In this document: piece by piece, positions 18,583 through 26,945 of the stretch
Numbering within the stretch: position 1 is the first letter of the stretch
How the letters are laid out: each line of letters opens with the position of its first letter
Assembly (NCBI GenBank): GCA_963751245.1
Contig: CAVVTR010000009.1
Coordinates: forward strand, 496,001-560,000
Reading direction: 5' to 3'
Source: CAVVTR01 sp963751245
Lineage (GTDB): Bacteria; Acidobacteriota; Thermoanaerobaculia; Thermoanaerobaculales; Thermoanaerobaculaceae
Length of the DNA: 64,000 nt
Program-made: the position numbers and the translations under genes
Notes under the pieces: model-generated
Told to the model about the DNA's origin: nothing
Databases searched by the model: none
What the model saw: the letters and a program-made list of their open reading frames with translations, nothing else

Positions 18583-18627
18583 GCCGGGCCTGCGCTCCTC
18601 GGGGTGCAGGCCCGGCGTCGTCTTTCC
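18583..18627 (+). terminator. Rho-independent terminator after the peroxiredoxin gene
   Basis: Perfect 11-bp stem GCCGGGCCTGC (18583-18593) with GCAGGCCCGGC (18606-18616), then a T-rich tail GTCGTCTTTCC, 24 bp after the stop codon. Confidence 0.75.
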
Positions 18628-18735
18628 GGGGGGGTGCCTCGCGCGGGCAGGATGCCCGGGGCGCCGGTCCCCGTGACGGAGAGTGCCCGGACCGCGACGC
18701 GCGGAGCCGCGGGCACGCTTGAAGGAGGCGACGGC

Positions 18736-19512
18736 ATGGGCGGCACCGCACTGATCACCGGGGCATCCTCTGGTCTCGGCGCCGAGCTGGCGCGGCTTTT
18801 CGCGGCGGACGGCCACGACCTCGTCCTGGTCGCGAGGCGGGGCGACCGGCTGGCCGCCCTCGGCGACGAGCTCTCGGGGCGGCACGGCGTCCGCGCCCGG
18901 GTGGTGACCGCGGACCTGGGCGCGCCCGACGGCCCGGCGCGCGTCGTCCAGGACGTCCTCGCCGCGGGGAACGAGGTCGACTTCCTGGTCAACAACGCCG
19001 GGTTCGGGGCCACCGGCGGCTTCACCGACCTGGACGCTGACCGGCAGCTCGAGATGATCCGTGTCAACGTCACCGCCGTGGTGGCGCTGACCCGGGCGCT
19101 GCTGCCGGGCATGCTGGCCCGCCGCCGCGGCCGCGTCCTCAACGTGGGCTCCACCGCAGGCTTCGTGCCCGGCCCCCGCATGGCCGTCTACTACGCCACC
19201 AAGGCCTTCGTGAACTCGTTCTCGGAGGCACTGGCACGGGAGGTGAAGGGGACGGGCGTCACCGTGACCGTGAGCTGCCCCGGGGCGACCGACACCGAGT
19301 TCGCCGGCGTGGCGGGGAACGACCGCTCGCTCCTGTTCCGCCTCGGCGCCGCCTCCGCGCCAAAGGTCGCGGCGGGGGCCTACCGGGCGATGATGGCGGG
19401 CCGCCCCATGGTCGTCCACGGCGCCGCCAACAAGGCGCTCATCCAGCTCCTCCGCCTCGGGCCGCGCGCCCTCGTCCGCACCGTGACCGCGGCCCTCAAC
19501 GGTGCCCGCTGA
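18736..19512 (+). CDS. Short-chain dehydrogenase/reductase (SDR family)
   Basis: A 258-residue NAD(P)-dependent oxidoreductase. It has the nucleotide-binding TGASSGLGAELA, the LVARRGDRL segment suggesting NADP preference, the NNAG motif in FLVNNAGFGATGGF, the catalytic Ser in VLNVGSTAGFVPGP and YYATKAF carrying the Tyr and Lys. Classical SDR length. A ribosome site GAAGGAGG precedes the ATG. It resembles the DltE/YqjQ-like group; the substrate is not evident. It is separated from the peroxiredoxin by a terminator, so it is probably its own unit. Confidence 0.92.
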   Translation: MGGTALITGASSGLGAELARLFAADGHDLVLVARRGDRLAALGDELSGRHGVRARVVTADLGAPDGPARVVQDVLAAGNEVDFLVNNAGFGATGGFTDLDADRQLEMIRVNVTAVVALTRALLPGMLARRRGRVLNVGSTAGFVPGPRMAVYYATKAFVNSFSEALAREVKGTGVTVTVSCPGATDTEFAGVAGNDRSLLFRLGAASAPKVAAGAYRAMMAGRPMVVHGAANKALIQLLRLGPRALVRTVTAALNGAR

Positions 19513-19526
19513 CGGCTCCCGCGGGC

Positions 19527-20501
19527 TCAGCGGTCCGGAGTGGCGAGGCGCGAGTCGGGTGCCGCGAGGCGCTGGCGGGAGGCGACGGCGAGGGCGATGC
19601 CGCCGAGGATGGCGGCGGCGGAGACGGCGAGACGGGGGGTGACGTTCTCGCCGAGGAAGGCGACGCCGGCGGCCGCCGCGAGCACGGGAACGGAGAGCTG
19701 GACCACCGCGGCGCGGGTCGCCGAGAGACGCCGGACCGCGGCGTACCAGACCGCGTAGCCGAGGCCCGAGGTGACGGCGCCCGACGCCACCGCCCAGGCG
19801 GCGCCGGCCGGGGAGATCGAGAGCCGCGGGAGGAGCGCCACGGCCAGCACGGCGGCGAGGGGAAGGGCGCGGGCGAAGTTGCCGGCCGTGACGGCGGTGG
19901 GATCGGCGACGCGCCGCCCGCGCAGGGTGTAGACGCCCCAGGCGGCGCCGGCCGCGGCCATCAGCGCCGAGCCCGCCGGCGGCGGCGCCGAGAGGCCGGG
20001 GAGCACGAGGACCACGAGGCCGCCGAGGGCGAGGGCCAGGCCGGCCCACTGGAGGGGCGCGGGCCGCTCGCCGGCGGCCAGCGCGCCGAGCACCATCGTC
20101 GCCTGCACCGCCGCGAAGAGGATGAGCGCGCCGGTGCCCGCGCTCAGCGAGACGTAGGCGAACGAGAACCCCGCGGCGTAGGCGAACAGCGCGGCGGCCG
20201 ACCGCCAGCTTCCGGCGCCCCGCGCGCGGGTCGTGTCGGGCCGGAGGGCCGTGAGAAGGTGGAGCGCGGCGGCGCCGCTGGCCACGCGGAGGAGCGTGAA
20301 CGAGGCCGGGTCGATGCTGCCGGACGCCAGGGCGGCACGGCACAGGAGCGAGTTCGCCGCGAAGGCCGTCATCGCGGTTGCGGCAAGTCCTGCAGCGGCG
20401 GGGGCGCGTGAGCTCCGGGCGCCGCCCGCTTGGGGCCCGTCTTCACCCGCCGGGGTCTCGGAGCCGTCCCGCGTTCCCATGCCGCTCGAGGACACCACCA
20501 C
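19527..20501 (-). CDS. EamA/DMT superfamily transporter
   Basis: A 324-residue inner-membrane protein with about ten hydrophobic segments arranged as two EamA repeats. The first repeat includes FTLLRVASGAAALHLL and FAAVQATMVLGALAAGE, the second WAVASGAVTSGLGYAVWYAA and VQLSVPVLAAAAGVAFLGE. The glutamate and proline spacing is typical of drug/metabolite exporters. The N-terminal 30 residues are polar, and starts at 20480 (MGTRDGS) or near 20370 are possible. It is convergent with the SDR gene (14 bp apart). Substrate unknown. Confidence 0.85.
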   Translation of the reverse strand: MVVSSSGMGTRDGSETPAGEDGPQAGGARSSRAPAAAGLAATAMTAFAANSLLCRAALASGSIDPASFTLLRVASGAAALHLLTALRPDTTRARGAGSWRSAAALFAYAAGFSFAYVSLSAGTGALILFAAVQATMVLGALAAGERPAPLQWAGLALALGGLVVLVLPGLSAPPPAGSALMAAAGAAWGVYTLRGRRVADPTAVTAGNFARALPLAAVLAVALLPRLSISPAGAAWAVASGAVTSGLGYAVWYAAVRRLSATRAAVVQLSVPVLAAAAGVAFLGENVTPRLAVSAAAILGGIALAVASRQRLAAPDSRLATPDR

Positions 20502-20572
20502 CGCCGTACGGCGTCAAGTTCGGGGCGTGGCTGTGCAACGCCGCCGCGGAGCAGGCGGATGGCGAGGCGGCC

Positions 20573-20830
20573 ATGGGGCAGGTCCGGGTCTGCACCCCCG
20601 ACCTCGACGTCGTGACTCTGGACGGGGAGATGCCGCGGACGGAAGGCCTCCAGGCCACCCGCGAGCTCAAGGCCGTCAGTCCGCTGTTGACCGTGATCGC
20701 TCTGTCGATGCACGACGATGCGTCGGTGAGGGCGGAGATGATCGCGGCCGGAGCGGCGGCGTTCTTCGTCAAGGGGAAGAGCTCGGCGGGCCTGGTCGAG
20801 GCCATCCGGGCGGTCCGCGGCTCGCGGTGA
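20573..20830 (+). pseudogene. Truncated response-regulator receiver domain (remnant)
   Basis: The segment from MGQVRVCTPDLDVVTLDGEM through TEGLQATRELKAVSPLLTVI, ALSMHDDASVRAEMIAAGAA and FFVKGKSSAGLVEAIRAV is the C-terminal two thirds of a NarL-type receiver: phospho-acceptor Asp, the switch residue S in ALSMHDD and the conserved Lys. The N-terminal strand with the acidic pair is missing; the frame continues upstream to 20378 with no family similarity and overlaps the start of the EamA gene on the other strand. No DNA-binding domain follows. Most likely a degraded regulator; a short active protein is less likely. Confidence 0.6.
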
Positions 20831-21575
20831 GCCTCGCGCTCCCCGTATGCGCCGCGGCGCGTCCGGGACCCGCGGCCTCCCAGGCGCTCCGGGACGTCGC
20901 CTCGAGTCCCCTTGCACCGCAAACGAGAGTACGATAGTCAGCAACATTTACCTCGTACAGGCCTTCCTTGGGGGGCCGGCGCCACGCCGGCCCGGCGGGT
21001 CCGAGGCTGGCCAGGCCGGGCACGGGCCTCGTGGCACGGACACGCCCCGGACGAGGGGAGTGCGGCGGCTTGCCGGGCGGCCCGGGAGGAGGGCGCTGAG
21101 GTCGAGTCTCGCCGCCGGGCGGCGGTGTGGAGCGGAGGCGGCCACGGAGCGGCTGACAGGCGAAAGAGCGTGCTGCGGCGGGCCATCCGGCGGTTGTTCG
21201 GGAAGCGTCCGCGGAAGGCGCTGGGTACGACGCGGGGGGCGGTGAGGATGAGGAATGCACCGGCCGGAGCGGACGTTTCGCTGTTCCAGGAATCAGATGG
21301 TACAGAGACGGCACCGCAGAACGCCGTCAACGGACAGTATCGTGGACCACGCGAGAACTTGCACACGGGCTGAGAGGCCGCGTCGCACGCATGGACGGGT
21401 GCCGGAGGCGACTCCGCCCCGGCACCGTCGAGCGGGTGCGGGTTCGCGTTCGTCCGGAGGCTCGTGAGACCGGGCGCCGGCCGCCAGCGGGGCGTCCGGG
21501 GAGCCGGTGGTGTGTGCGTGGCCGTCCCAATGGGGGGATGAGAGCCGCGGCGGAAAGTGACACAGGGGGGGAGAA
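20831..21575. other. 745-bp region without a recognised gene
   Basis: No convincing coding region is present. The longest frame (20912-21373, plus) is Arg/Gly/Ala-rich with no recognisable motif. A perfect hairpin GGGCCGGCG-CCA-CGCCGGCCC lies at 20973-20993. A lower-GC patch at 20915-20960 and another at 21285-21360 may hold promoter elements for the porin gene. GGGGGGAGAAATG gives the porin a strong ribosome site at the right end. Confidence 0.5.
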
Positions 21576-22916
21576 ATGAAGAGAGTCCGTCCAGTCGTAT
21601 GGCTCGGGGTCGTGCTACTGCTCGTGGCGGTGGCGGGCCCCGTCTCGGCGCAACAGGCCGCCGGAACGGTCGCCCTGCTGCAGCCGCTCCAGGCAGCCGC
21701 GGCAGGCGGCGGCGGAGCCTCGACGGCCGCCACGGCGGCTTCCACCGAGCAGATGGAGAAGGACGCCGCCGGCGACGTCGTCATTCCGGTCAAGCCTGCG
21801 GGGAAGGAGTCCATCACCATCAAGGGGTTCATCAGCGCCACCTTCTTCGCACAGGACCAGAACTTCGCCTTCGGAAACGGCCAGAACGCCCAGTGGCCCA
21901 CGGCGCCGGAGTACACCGACAACAAGTGGTTCAACGGCGGCGACGTGCGGAACACCCGGCTCACCCTGGACTTCAACGGCCCCGAGATCGCCAACGGCTG
22001 GAAGGTCGGCGCCGGACTCGAGGGTGACTTCTTCGGCGGGTTCAACGGGAGCGGAGCGTTCAGCCAGCAGCAGCCGAACCCCCGCCTGCGTCTCGCCTAC
22101 ACGGACCTCAAGAAGGGCGGCACCACCCTGCGCATCGGCCAGTTCTGGTCGCCGCTGTTCGGCGAGGTGCCCGCGTCGCTCTCCCACATCGCCTTCCCGC
22201 TGGGCTACGGCTCGGCCGGCATGGTGGGGTGGCGCTTCCCGGGCGTGTTCCTCTACCAGAATCTCAGCGCTCCGGGCGCCAAGACCACCACCCAGCTGGT
22301 GGTCGCCATCTTCGAGGGCTCCTGGGACGGCCCGGGCAGCCCCATCGCCAACCAGAGCGCGGGCAACGTGAGCTTCCGCAACCAGGTCGAGGCCCGGTTC
22401 AACTTCGGCGGCCACGCCGGGGGCGGGGCGTGGAAGCTCTACGTCGTCGGCCACTGGGACGACAAGGACCTCACCGGGGTCAACAACGTCGCTCCCAACG
22501 CCCAGCCCAAGACCCTCACGGGCACGGCGGCCGAGCTCGGCGGCAGCTACAGCATCGGCTCGTTCCTGATCCACGGTAACGTCTACACCTCCAAGGCCGC
22601 CGGGCAGCAGTTCGCCGCCATCACCCAGTTCGGCGACATCAAGGACTGGGGCGCCTGGCTCCAGCTCGGCTACCACATCGACAAGGCGTGGAGCATCTAC
22701 GGGTTCTACGGCATGGTCGACCCCAACGACAAGGACGTCATGGAGTGGGTCGGGCCCAACGGCCGCATCAAGAACGAGCAGGCCGCGGCCATGCTCGAGT
22801 GGTCGGCGGGTCCCTATCAGCTCGGGGTCGAGTGGCTCCACGACAAGGTCACCATGGCCACGAACAGCGCCATCAAGGGCAACCAGATCGCGCTGAGCGC
22901 GAGGTACGTGTTCTAG
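21576..22916 (+). CDS. Outer-membrane porin (DcaP/OprP-like beta-barrel)
   Basis: A 446-residue secreted protein with a signal peptide ending VSAQQAAG. A short low-complexity N-terminal part with a helical stretch (TAASTEQMEKDAA) precedes a barrel of alternating strands beginning ESITIKGFISATFFA. Recognisable strands include TLRIGQFWSPLFGEVP, WRFPGVFLYQNL, GAWLQLGYHIDKAWSIYGFY and YQLGVEWLHDKVTM. The protein ends in ALSARYVF, an aromatic C-terminus as required for BAM insertion. Strand layout resembles trimeric porins of the DcaP/OprP type; the solute is unknown. The sugar importer 1.2 kb downstream could use it, but the repeat region and the opposite strand argue against one operon. Confidence 0.8.
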   Translation: MKRVRPVVWLGVVLLLVAVAGPVSAQQAAGTVALLQPLQAAAAGGGGASTAATAASTEQMEKDAAGDVVIPVKPAGKESITIKGFISATFFAQDQNFAFGNGQNAQWPTAPEYTDNKWFNGGDVRNTRLTLDFNGPEIANGWKVGAGLEGDFFGGFNGSGAFSQQQPNPRLRLAYTDLKKGGTTLRIGQFWSPLFGEVPASLSHIAFPLGYGSAGMVGWRFPGVFLYQNLSAPGAKTTTQLVVAIFEGSWDGPGSPIANQSAGNVSFRNQVEARFNFGGHAGGGAWKLYVVGHWDDKDLTGVNNVAPNAQPKTLTGTAAELGGSYSIGSFLIHGNVYTSKAAGQQFAAITQFGDIKDWGAWLQLGYHIDKAWSIYGFYGMVDPNDKDVMEWVGPNGRIKNEQAAAMLEWSAGPYQLGVEWLHDKVTMATNSAIKGNQIALSARYVF

Positions 22917-22941
22917 AACCGCTGCATCGAACGAAGTCCCG

Positions 22942-22990
22942 GGGCGCCCACCCGGGGGGGATCTCCCTCCCGGGCGGGCGCCCGGCTTTG
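22942..22990 (+). terminator. Terminator after the porin gene
   Basis: A long GC-rich stem, GGGCGCCCACCCGGG (22942-22956) against CCCGGGCGGGCGCCC ending about 22983 with one mismatch, followed by GGCTTTGT. It lies 25 bp after the stop codon. Confidence 0.6.
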
Positions 22991-23377
22991 TCCGCCCGCC
23001 GCCTCGTCCCCCGGACCACTGACCGCACGGCAGCCACGATCCTGCACAACCGAATGTAGTCGCGGGCTTCAGCCCGCGGGGCGGGCGGGGGTTCACGGCG
23101 CTGCCATCCACGAACCACGGGCCGCATGACCGGTACAACCCTGCACAACCGAATGTAGACAAGGGCTTTAGCCCTGGGTCTGCAGGTCGAAACGACGACC
23201 GCCACCCGCCCGCGCACCCGGTGGGCCGAATCCCGTAGTGCTTCCGCGTTCCACACCCCCGCCCCCAAGCCCTGAAGGGCTTGGCTACATCGGGTGTATC
23301 GACGCGACGGCGCTGCCACCCGCGGCGCACTGACCGGATGCCCGGCACAACCCTGCACAACCGAATGTAGTCGCGGG

Positions 23378-23500
23378 AATGCGGGCTGAATCCCCTGGTG
23401 CTTCTGCGAACGCTGAGGCCAGCCTCCAGCCCTCCGCCCGCTGCCGGTTCGGCGAGGCCTCAGGCCGCGTCTCGCCGTCCGCCCGGCCCTCCGTGAGGCG
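23378..23500. repeat. Module B copy 1 (in the loop of a CGCGGG/AGCCCGCG palindrome)
   Basis: Begins GCGGGCTGAATCCC and ends CCTCCGTGAGG. The left flank CGCGGG (23372-23377) and right flank AGCCCGCGGG (23501-23510) rejoin to the intact palindrome seen at 23061-23078. Internal landmarks are TGCTTCTGCGAACGCTGAGG and CAGGCCGCGTCTCGCC. Confidence 0.75.
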
Positions 23501-23652
23501 AGCCCGCGGGGTGGGTGGGGGTTCACGGCGTTGCCACTCGCGGCCCGCTGACCGCGCGGCCGGCACGACCCTGCATAACCGAATGTAGACCAGGGCTTTC
23601 AGACCTGGGATCTGCAGGTCGTCAGGACAACCGCCCGCCCGCCCGCGCACCC

Positions 23653-23775
23653 AGCGGGCTGAATCCCGCGGTGCTTCTGCGAACGCTGAGGCCGGCCTCC
23701 AGCCTCCGCCCGCTGCGGGTCCGGCGCATCATCAGGCCGCGTCTCGCCACCCGCCCGGCCCTCCGCGAGGAGGAA
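23653..23775. repeat. Module B copy 2 (in the loop of a CGCACCC/GTGCGGCTACG palindrome)
   Basis: Same internal landmarks as copy 1. It is flanked by CGCACCC on the left and GCGTGCGGCTACG on the right, the two halves of the palindrome CGCACCCTGAAGGGTGCGG that is intact four times in the second cluster, for example near 48250. Confidence 0.7.
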
Positions 23776-23874
23776 GCGTGCGGCTACGTGGGGCTGCTCC
23801 GCGGTGGCGCTGCCACCCGCGAACCACGGACCGCGTGGCCAGAACGATCATGCACAACCGAATGTAGCCCAGGG

Positions 23875-23998
23875 TTTGTGGGCTGAATCCCTCACTGCTC
23901 CTGCGCCGGCGGAGGCCAGCCTCCGGGCCCCCGCCCGCTGCCAGCCCGACGGATCGTCAGGCCGCGTCTCGCCGCCCACCCGAGCCTCCGCGAGGCGA
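23875..23998. repeat. Module B copy 3 (in the loop of a CCCAGGG/ACCTGGG palindrome)
   Basis: Begins with GTGGGCTGAATCCC and ends CCTCCGCGAGG. It is flanked by CCCAGGG (23868-23874) and ACCTGGGACTGCAGGTCGT. The uninterrupted equivalent, CAGGGCTTTCAGACCTGGG followed by ATCTGCAGGTCGT, stands at about 23591-23620. The most diverged of the four copies. Confidence 0.7.
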
Positions 23999-24154
23999 GA
24001 CCTGGGACTGCAGGTCGTGACGGCGGTTGCCCGACCGGCCGCTCACCCGGTGGGCCGGATCCCGCGGGGGTGCTGCGGCGGCGGCACCGTGCGGGCCGGC
24101 ACGACGAGGCCCCCGCCGGAGCGGGGGCCGCCAAACGCCGGGACGGGCGCGCGA

Positions 24155-24994
24155 CTATTCGCCGCCGCCCATGGCGAGGCCGGAGATGATCCGGTCCAGG
24201 AACGCGGTGTAGACGATGGCGACGGGCACGCTGGCGATCAGCGCGCCGCCCATGAGCGCGCCCCAGTAGAAGACGTCGCCGCGGATGAGCTCCGTGGTGA
24301 CGCCGATGCCGATGGTCTTGGTGGCCGAGTTCTGGATGAACGCCAGCGCGTAGATGTACTCGTTCGCCACCAGGGAGAACGCGAAGACGATCACGGTGAC
24401 GATCCCCGGGATGGCGATGGGCAGGAGGATCCTCACGAAGGCTCCGAGCCGCGAGCACCCGTCCACCCTCGCCTGCTCCTCGATCTCGGTCGGGATCCCC
24501 TTGAAGAACCCCATGAGCAGCCAGGTGCAGAACGGGACCGTGAACGTGGGGTAGACCAGGATGAGCGACCACAACGAGTTCTGCAGGTCGAGGATCGCGA
24601 TGATCCGGGCGAGGGGGATGAACAGCAGGGTCGGCGGCACGAGGTAGGTGAGGAAGATGGCGACGCCGACGCTGGTGCCCCAGCTGCCCGCGAGGCGGGC
24701 GAGGCTGTACGCCGCGGGCAGCGCCAGGAGCAGGGTGATGATCACCACGGCGATCCCTACGAGGGTGGTGTTGAGAAGGAAGGTGGGGTAGAGGCTCTGG
24801 GTGAACAGGAGCTTGACGTTCGCCAGGGTCGGGGGTGCGTTGAGGATGAACGGGTTGTTGGACGGGTTCAGGAGGTCCTTGTTCTCCTTGAACATGGAGA
24901 TGAGCATGATGTAGAAGGGTGAGGCCGAGAACAGGATGAACAGGAAGAGGCCGCCGTAGACGCCTCCCCGCGAGAGCAGCTTCCGCCGCTTCAT
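24155..24994 (-). CDS. Carbohydrate ABC transporter permease (MalG/UgpE type)
   Basis: A 279-residue inner-membrane permease of the CUT1 sugar-importer type. Six membrane segments are visible, starting GGLFLFILFSASPFYIMLI. The cytoplasmic EAA loop reads EEQARVDGCSRLGAFVRILL followed by PIAIPG. A periplasmic loop follows the first helix (LNPSNNPFILNAPPTLANV), as in MalG-like proteins. Last gene of the operon, 28 bp after the other permease. It pairs with that permease to form the channel. Sugar not predictable from sequence alone. Confidence 0.95.
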   Translation of the reverse strand: MKRRKLLSRGGVYGGLFLFILFSASPFYIMLISMFKENKDLLNPSNNPFILNAPPTLANVKLLFTQSLYPTFLLNTTLVGIAVVIITLLLALPAAYSLARLAGSWGTSVGVAIFLTYLVPPTLLFIPLARIIAILDLQNSLWSLILVYPTFTVPFCTWLLMGFFKGIPTEIEEQARVDGCSRLGAFVRILLPIAIPGIVTVIVFAFSLVANEYIYALAFIQNSATKTIGIGVTTELIRGDVFYWGALMGGALIASVPVAIVYTAFLDRIISGLAMGGGE

Positions 24995-25022
24995 GCCCCA
25001 CCTCCCGCCGCGGGGGGCGCCG

Positions 25023-25943
25023 TCATGTCACCACCGCCTTTCTCACGAGCTGCAGCACGATCGCGGCGACGCCGGCGAGGACCGGGAAGAAGAACAGAGC
25101 GATGGCCGCGCCCTCGGCGAGGTCGCCGCCCTCGATGCCGACCAGGAAGGCGAGGCTGGCCAGCATCTGGCTGCTGTTCGGCGGCGGTCCCCCCTTGGTG
25201 AGGATCCACACCACCGTCATGTCGGTGAAGGTGAGGAAGACCCCGAAGAGCAGGGTGACGCCGATGACCGGGAAGAGCAGGGGGAGGACGATCTGGAACA
25301 GGCGCCGGAAGTACCTGGCGCCGTCCACCTGGGCGGCCTCGATGAGCTCGTTCGGGATGGCGTTCATCCCGGCGAGGAGGATGACCGCGGCCAGGGGCAG
25401 CAGCCGCCAGGTCTGGACCGTGATCACCGACGCCAGGGCGAGGTCCGGGCGCCCGAGCCAGTACATGTTGCTCCAGCTCCCGAGGAGCGCCCCGGGGTGC
25501 CCCAGCAGCCCGAGGTGCCGCAGCACCCAGTCGATGGGGCTGTAGAGCGAGTCGAAGAACCACAGGAAGCCGATGGTCCCGAGGGCGATGGGCGCCGTCC
25601 AGGGGAGCAGGACGAGGAAGCGGATCAGCCACTTGAAGCGGAGCCTGTGGCGGAGGAGCTCGGCGAGGATGTGCCCGAACACGATCACGAGCAGCATGGT
25701 GAAGAAGGTGATGATGCAGGTGTTGACGAGGGACTTCTGGAAGGCGTGGTCGTGGATGACCTGGATGTAGTTCGCCAGCCCGATGATCTTGAAGCCCGAG
25801 CTCCCGACGGTGACGTTGCTCAGGCTGTACACGAAGGACATGGCGAAGGGGAAGCCGATGAAGGCGACGATGTAGAGCAGAACGGGCAGCAGGAGCAGCG
25901 GCGCGAGGACCTTCTTGCGCTCGAGGAGACCCCTGACGCTCAT
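25023..25943 (-). CDS. Carbohydrate ABC transporter permease (MalF/UgpA type)
   Basis: A 306-residue permease with six membrane segments, beginning APLLLLPVLLYIVAFIGFPF. The EAA loop is IEAAQVDGARYFRRLFQIVL followed by PLLFP. The segment VWILTKGGPPPNSSQ before the last helices is typical of CUT1 MalF-like subunits. Its ATG overlaps the stop of the ATPase gene (ATGA), and it is followed by the MalG-type gene, so the pair is cotranslated. The final part (GGDLAEGAAIALFFFPVLAG) matches the usual C-terminal helix. Confidence 0.95.
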   Translation of the reverse strand: MSVRGLLERKKVLAPLLLLPVLLYIVAFIGFPFAMSFVYSLSNVTVGSSGFKIIGLANYIQVIHDHAFQKSLVNTCIITFFTMLLVIVFGHILAELLRHRLRFKWLIRFLVLLPWTAPIALGTIGFLWFFDSLYSPIDWVLRHLGLLGHPGALLGSWSNMYWLGRPDLALASVITVQTWRLLPLAAVILLAGMNAIPNELIEAAQVDGARYFRRLFQIVLPLLFPVIGVTLLFGVFLTFTDMTVVWILTKGGPPPNSSQMLASLAFLVGIEGGDLAEGAAIALFFFPVLAGVAAIVLQLVRKAVVT

Positions 25944-26941
25944 GACCGGATCCTCTCGCCGGTCTCGGAGTCGAAGGAGTAGAGGTCCTCCGTGAGCACG
26001 GCGAAGTCGTACGTCTTGTCCTCGTCGAGGTGGTGCCGCCCGGTGAGCCGGGATCTCACCTGGGCGCCGTCGATGGTGCCGTAGATGACGCTGTAGGACC
26101 CGAGGTTCTCGACCATCTCAACGCGGAAGCGGAAGGTGCGCCGCTCCCCGTCCCGGATGAGCTCCGCCGGCGCGAACTTCTCCGGACGGAAGCCGAGGAT
26201 CCGCTCCTCCCGCTCCAGGAAGTTCATGGGCGGGGTGCCGATGAAGCCGGCCACGAAGGTGTCGGCCGGGTTGTCGTAGACGTCTTCGGGAGTGCCGATC
26301 TGGCGGAGCCTGCCGTTGTGCAGCACGGCGATGCGGTCCCCGAGCCCCATGGCCTCCACCTGGTCGTGGGTGACGAAAATGGTGGTCACGCCGATCTCGT
26401 GCTGGAAGCGCTTGAGCTCGGCGCGGGCGAAGTCGCGGACCTTGGCGTCCAGGTTGGAGAGGGGCTCGTCCATCAGGAAGACCTTGGGCTTGCGGACCAG
26501 GGCGCGGGAGATGGCAACGCGCTGCCGCTCGCCACCGGAGAGCTGCGAGGGCCTGCGCTGGAGCAGGTGCTTGATGTTGAACAGGCCGGCCGCCCACTCG
26601 ACCTTCTCCTTGATCTCCTTCTTGGGCAGCCTCTCGACCTGGAGCGGGAAGGCGATGTTGTTGTAGACGGTCTTGTGCGGGTAGAGGGCGTAGGTCTGGA
26701 AGACCATGGCGATCTGCCTCTCCCGGGGCGCCAGGTCGTTGACGACCGCGCCGTCGATGGCGATGGTGCCGGCCGTGGGCGTCTCGAGCCCCGCGCAGAG
26801 GCGCATCAGGGTTGTCTTGCCGCTCCCCGAGGGCCCGAGGAGCACCAGCAGCTCCCCGTCCCGGATGTCGAGGTCGACGGTGTCCAGCGCCCTGGTGTCC
26901 GCGAAGGCCTTGCTGATGCCGCGAAGCTCCACGCGGGCCAT
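25940..26941 (-). CDS. Sugar ABC transporter ATP-binding protein (UgpC/MalK-like)
   Basis: A 333-residue ATPase. Walker A is GPSGSGKTT, the Q loop is in MVFQTYALYPHKTV, the signature is LSGGERQRVAISRAL, Walker B is VFLMDEPLSNLD and the switch His is in FVTHDQVEA. A C-terminal OB-like TOBE region follows (ILGFRPEKF; VENLGSYSVIYGTIDG), as in MalK/UgpC proteins that serve CUT1 importers. It lies 4 bp after the substrate-binding protein gene and overlaps the permease gene. It energises uptake through both permeases. Confidence 0.96.
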   Translation of the reverse strand: MARVELRGISKAFADTRALDTVDLDIRDGELLVLLGPSGSGKTTLMRLCAGLETPTAGTIAIDGAVVNDLAPRERQIAMVFQTYALYPHKTVYNNIAFPLQVERLPKKEIKEKVEWAAGLFNIKHLLQRRPSQLSGGERQRVAISRALVRKPKVFLMDEPLSNLDAKVRDFARAELKRFQHEIGVTTIFVTHDQVEAMGLGDRIAVLHNGRLRQIGTPEDVYDNPADTFVAGFIGTPPMNFLEREERILGFRPEKFAPAELIRDGERRTFRFRVEMVENLGSYSVIYGTIDGAQVRSRLTGRHHLDEDKTYDFAVLTEDLYSFDSETGERIRS

Positions 26942-26945
26942 GCAG

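Larger units (their letters stand above)
23020..24030. repeat. Mosaic intergenic repeat cluster 1 (module A palindromes with module B insertions)
   Basis: About 1 kb with no credible gene. Module A is TGCACAACCGAATGTAG, seen ending at 23059, 23158, 23370, 23588 (with one change) and 23867, each followed by a GC-rich palindrome such as CGCGGGCT-TC-AGCCCGCG (23061-23078) or AGGGCT-TT-AGCCCT (23162-23175). Between copies come degenerate blocks such as GGGTCTGCAGGTCG and GCTGCCACCCGCG. Module B, about 120 bp, occurs three times here. The same modules form a second cluster at 48214-49090. Similar dispersed GGGCTTTAGCCC repeats are known from Acidobacteriota and Planctomycetes, often as REP-like elements. 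Confidence 0.85.

Noticed and set aside
20912..21373. 153-codon frame as a real gene
   Set aside because: No ribosome site, Arg/Gly/Ala-rich without motifs, and overlapped by other random frames of the same length.
23020..24030. CRISPR array
   Set aside because: Repeats are of unequal length and spacing, are palindromic mosaics, and the intervening sequence is itself repetitive; no cas genes are near.
23804..24922. 372-codon plus-strand frame spanning repeats and the permease gene
   Set aside because: The first half is repeat sequence and the second half is antisense to a clear ABC permease.
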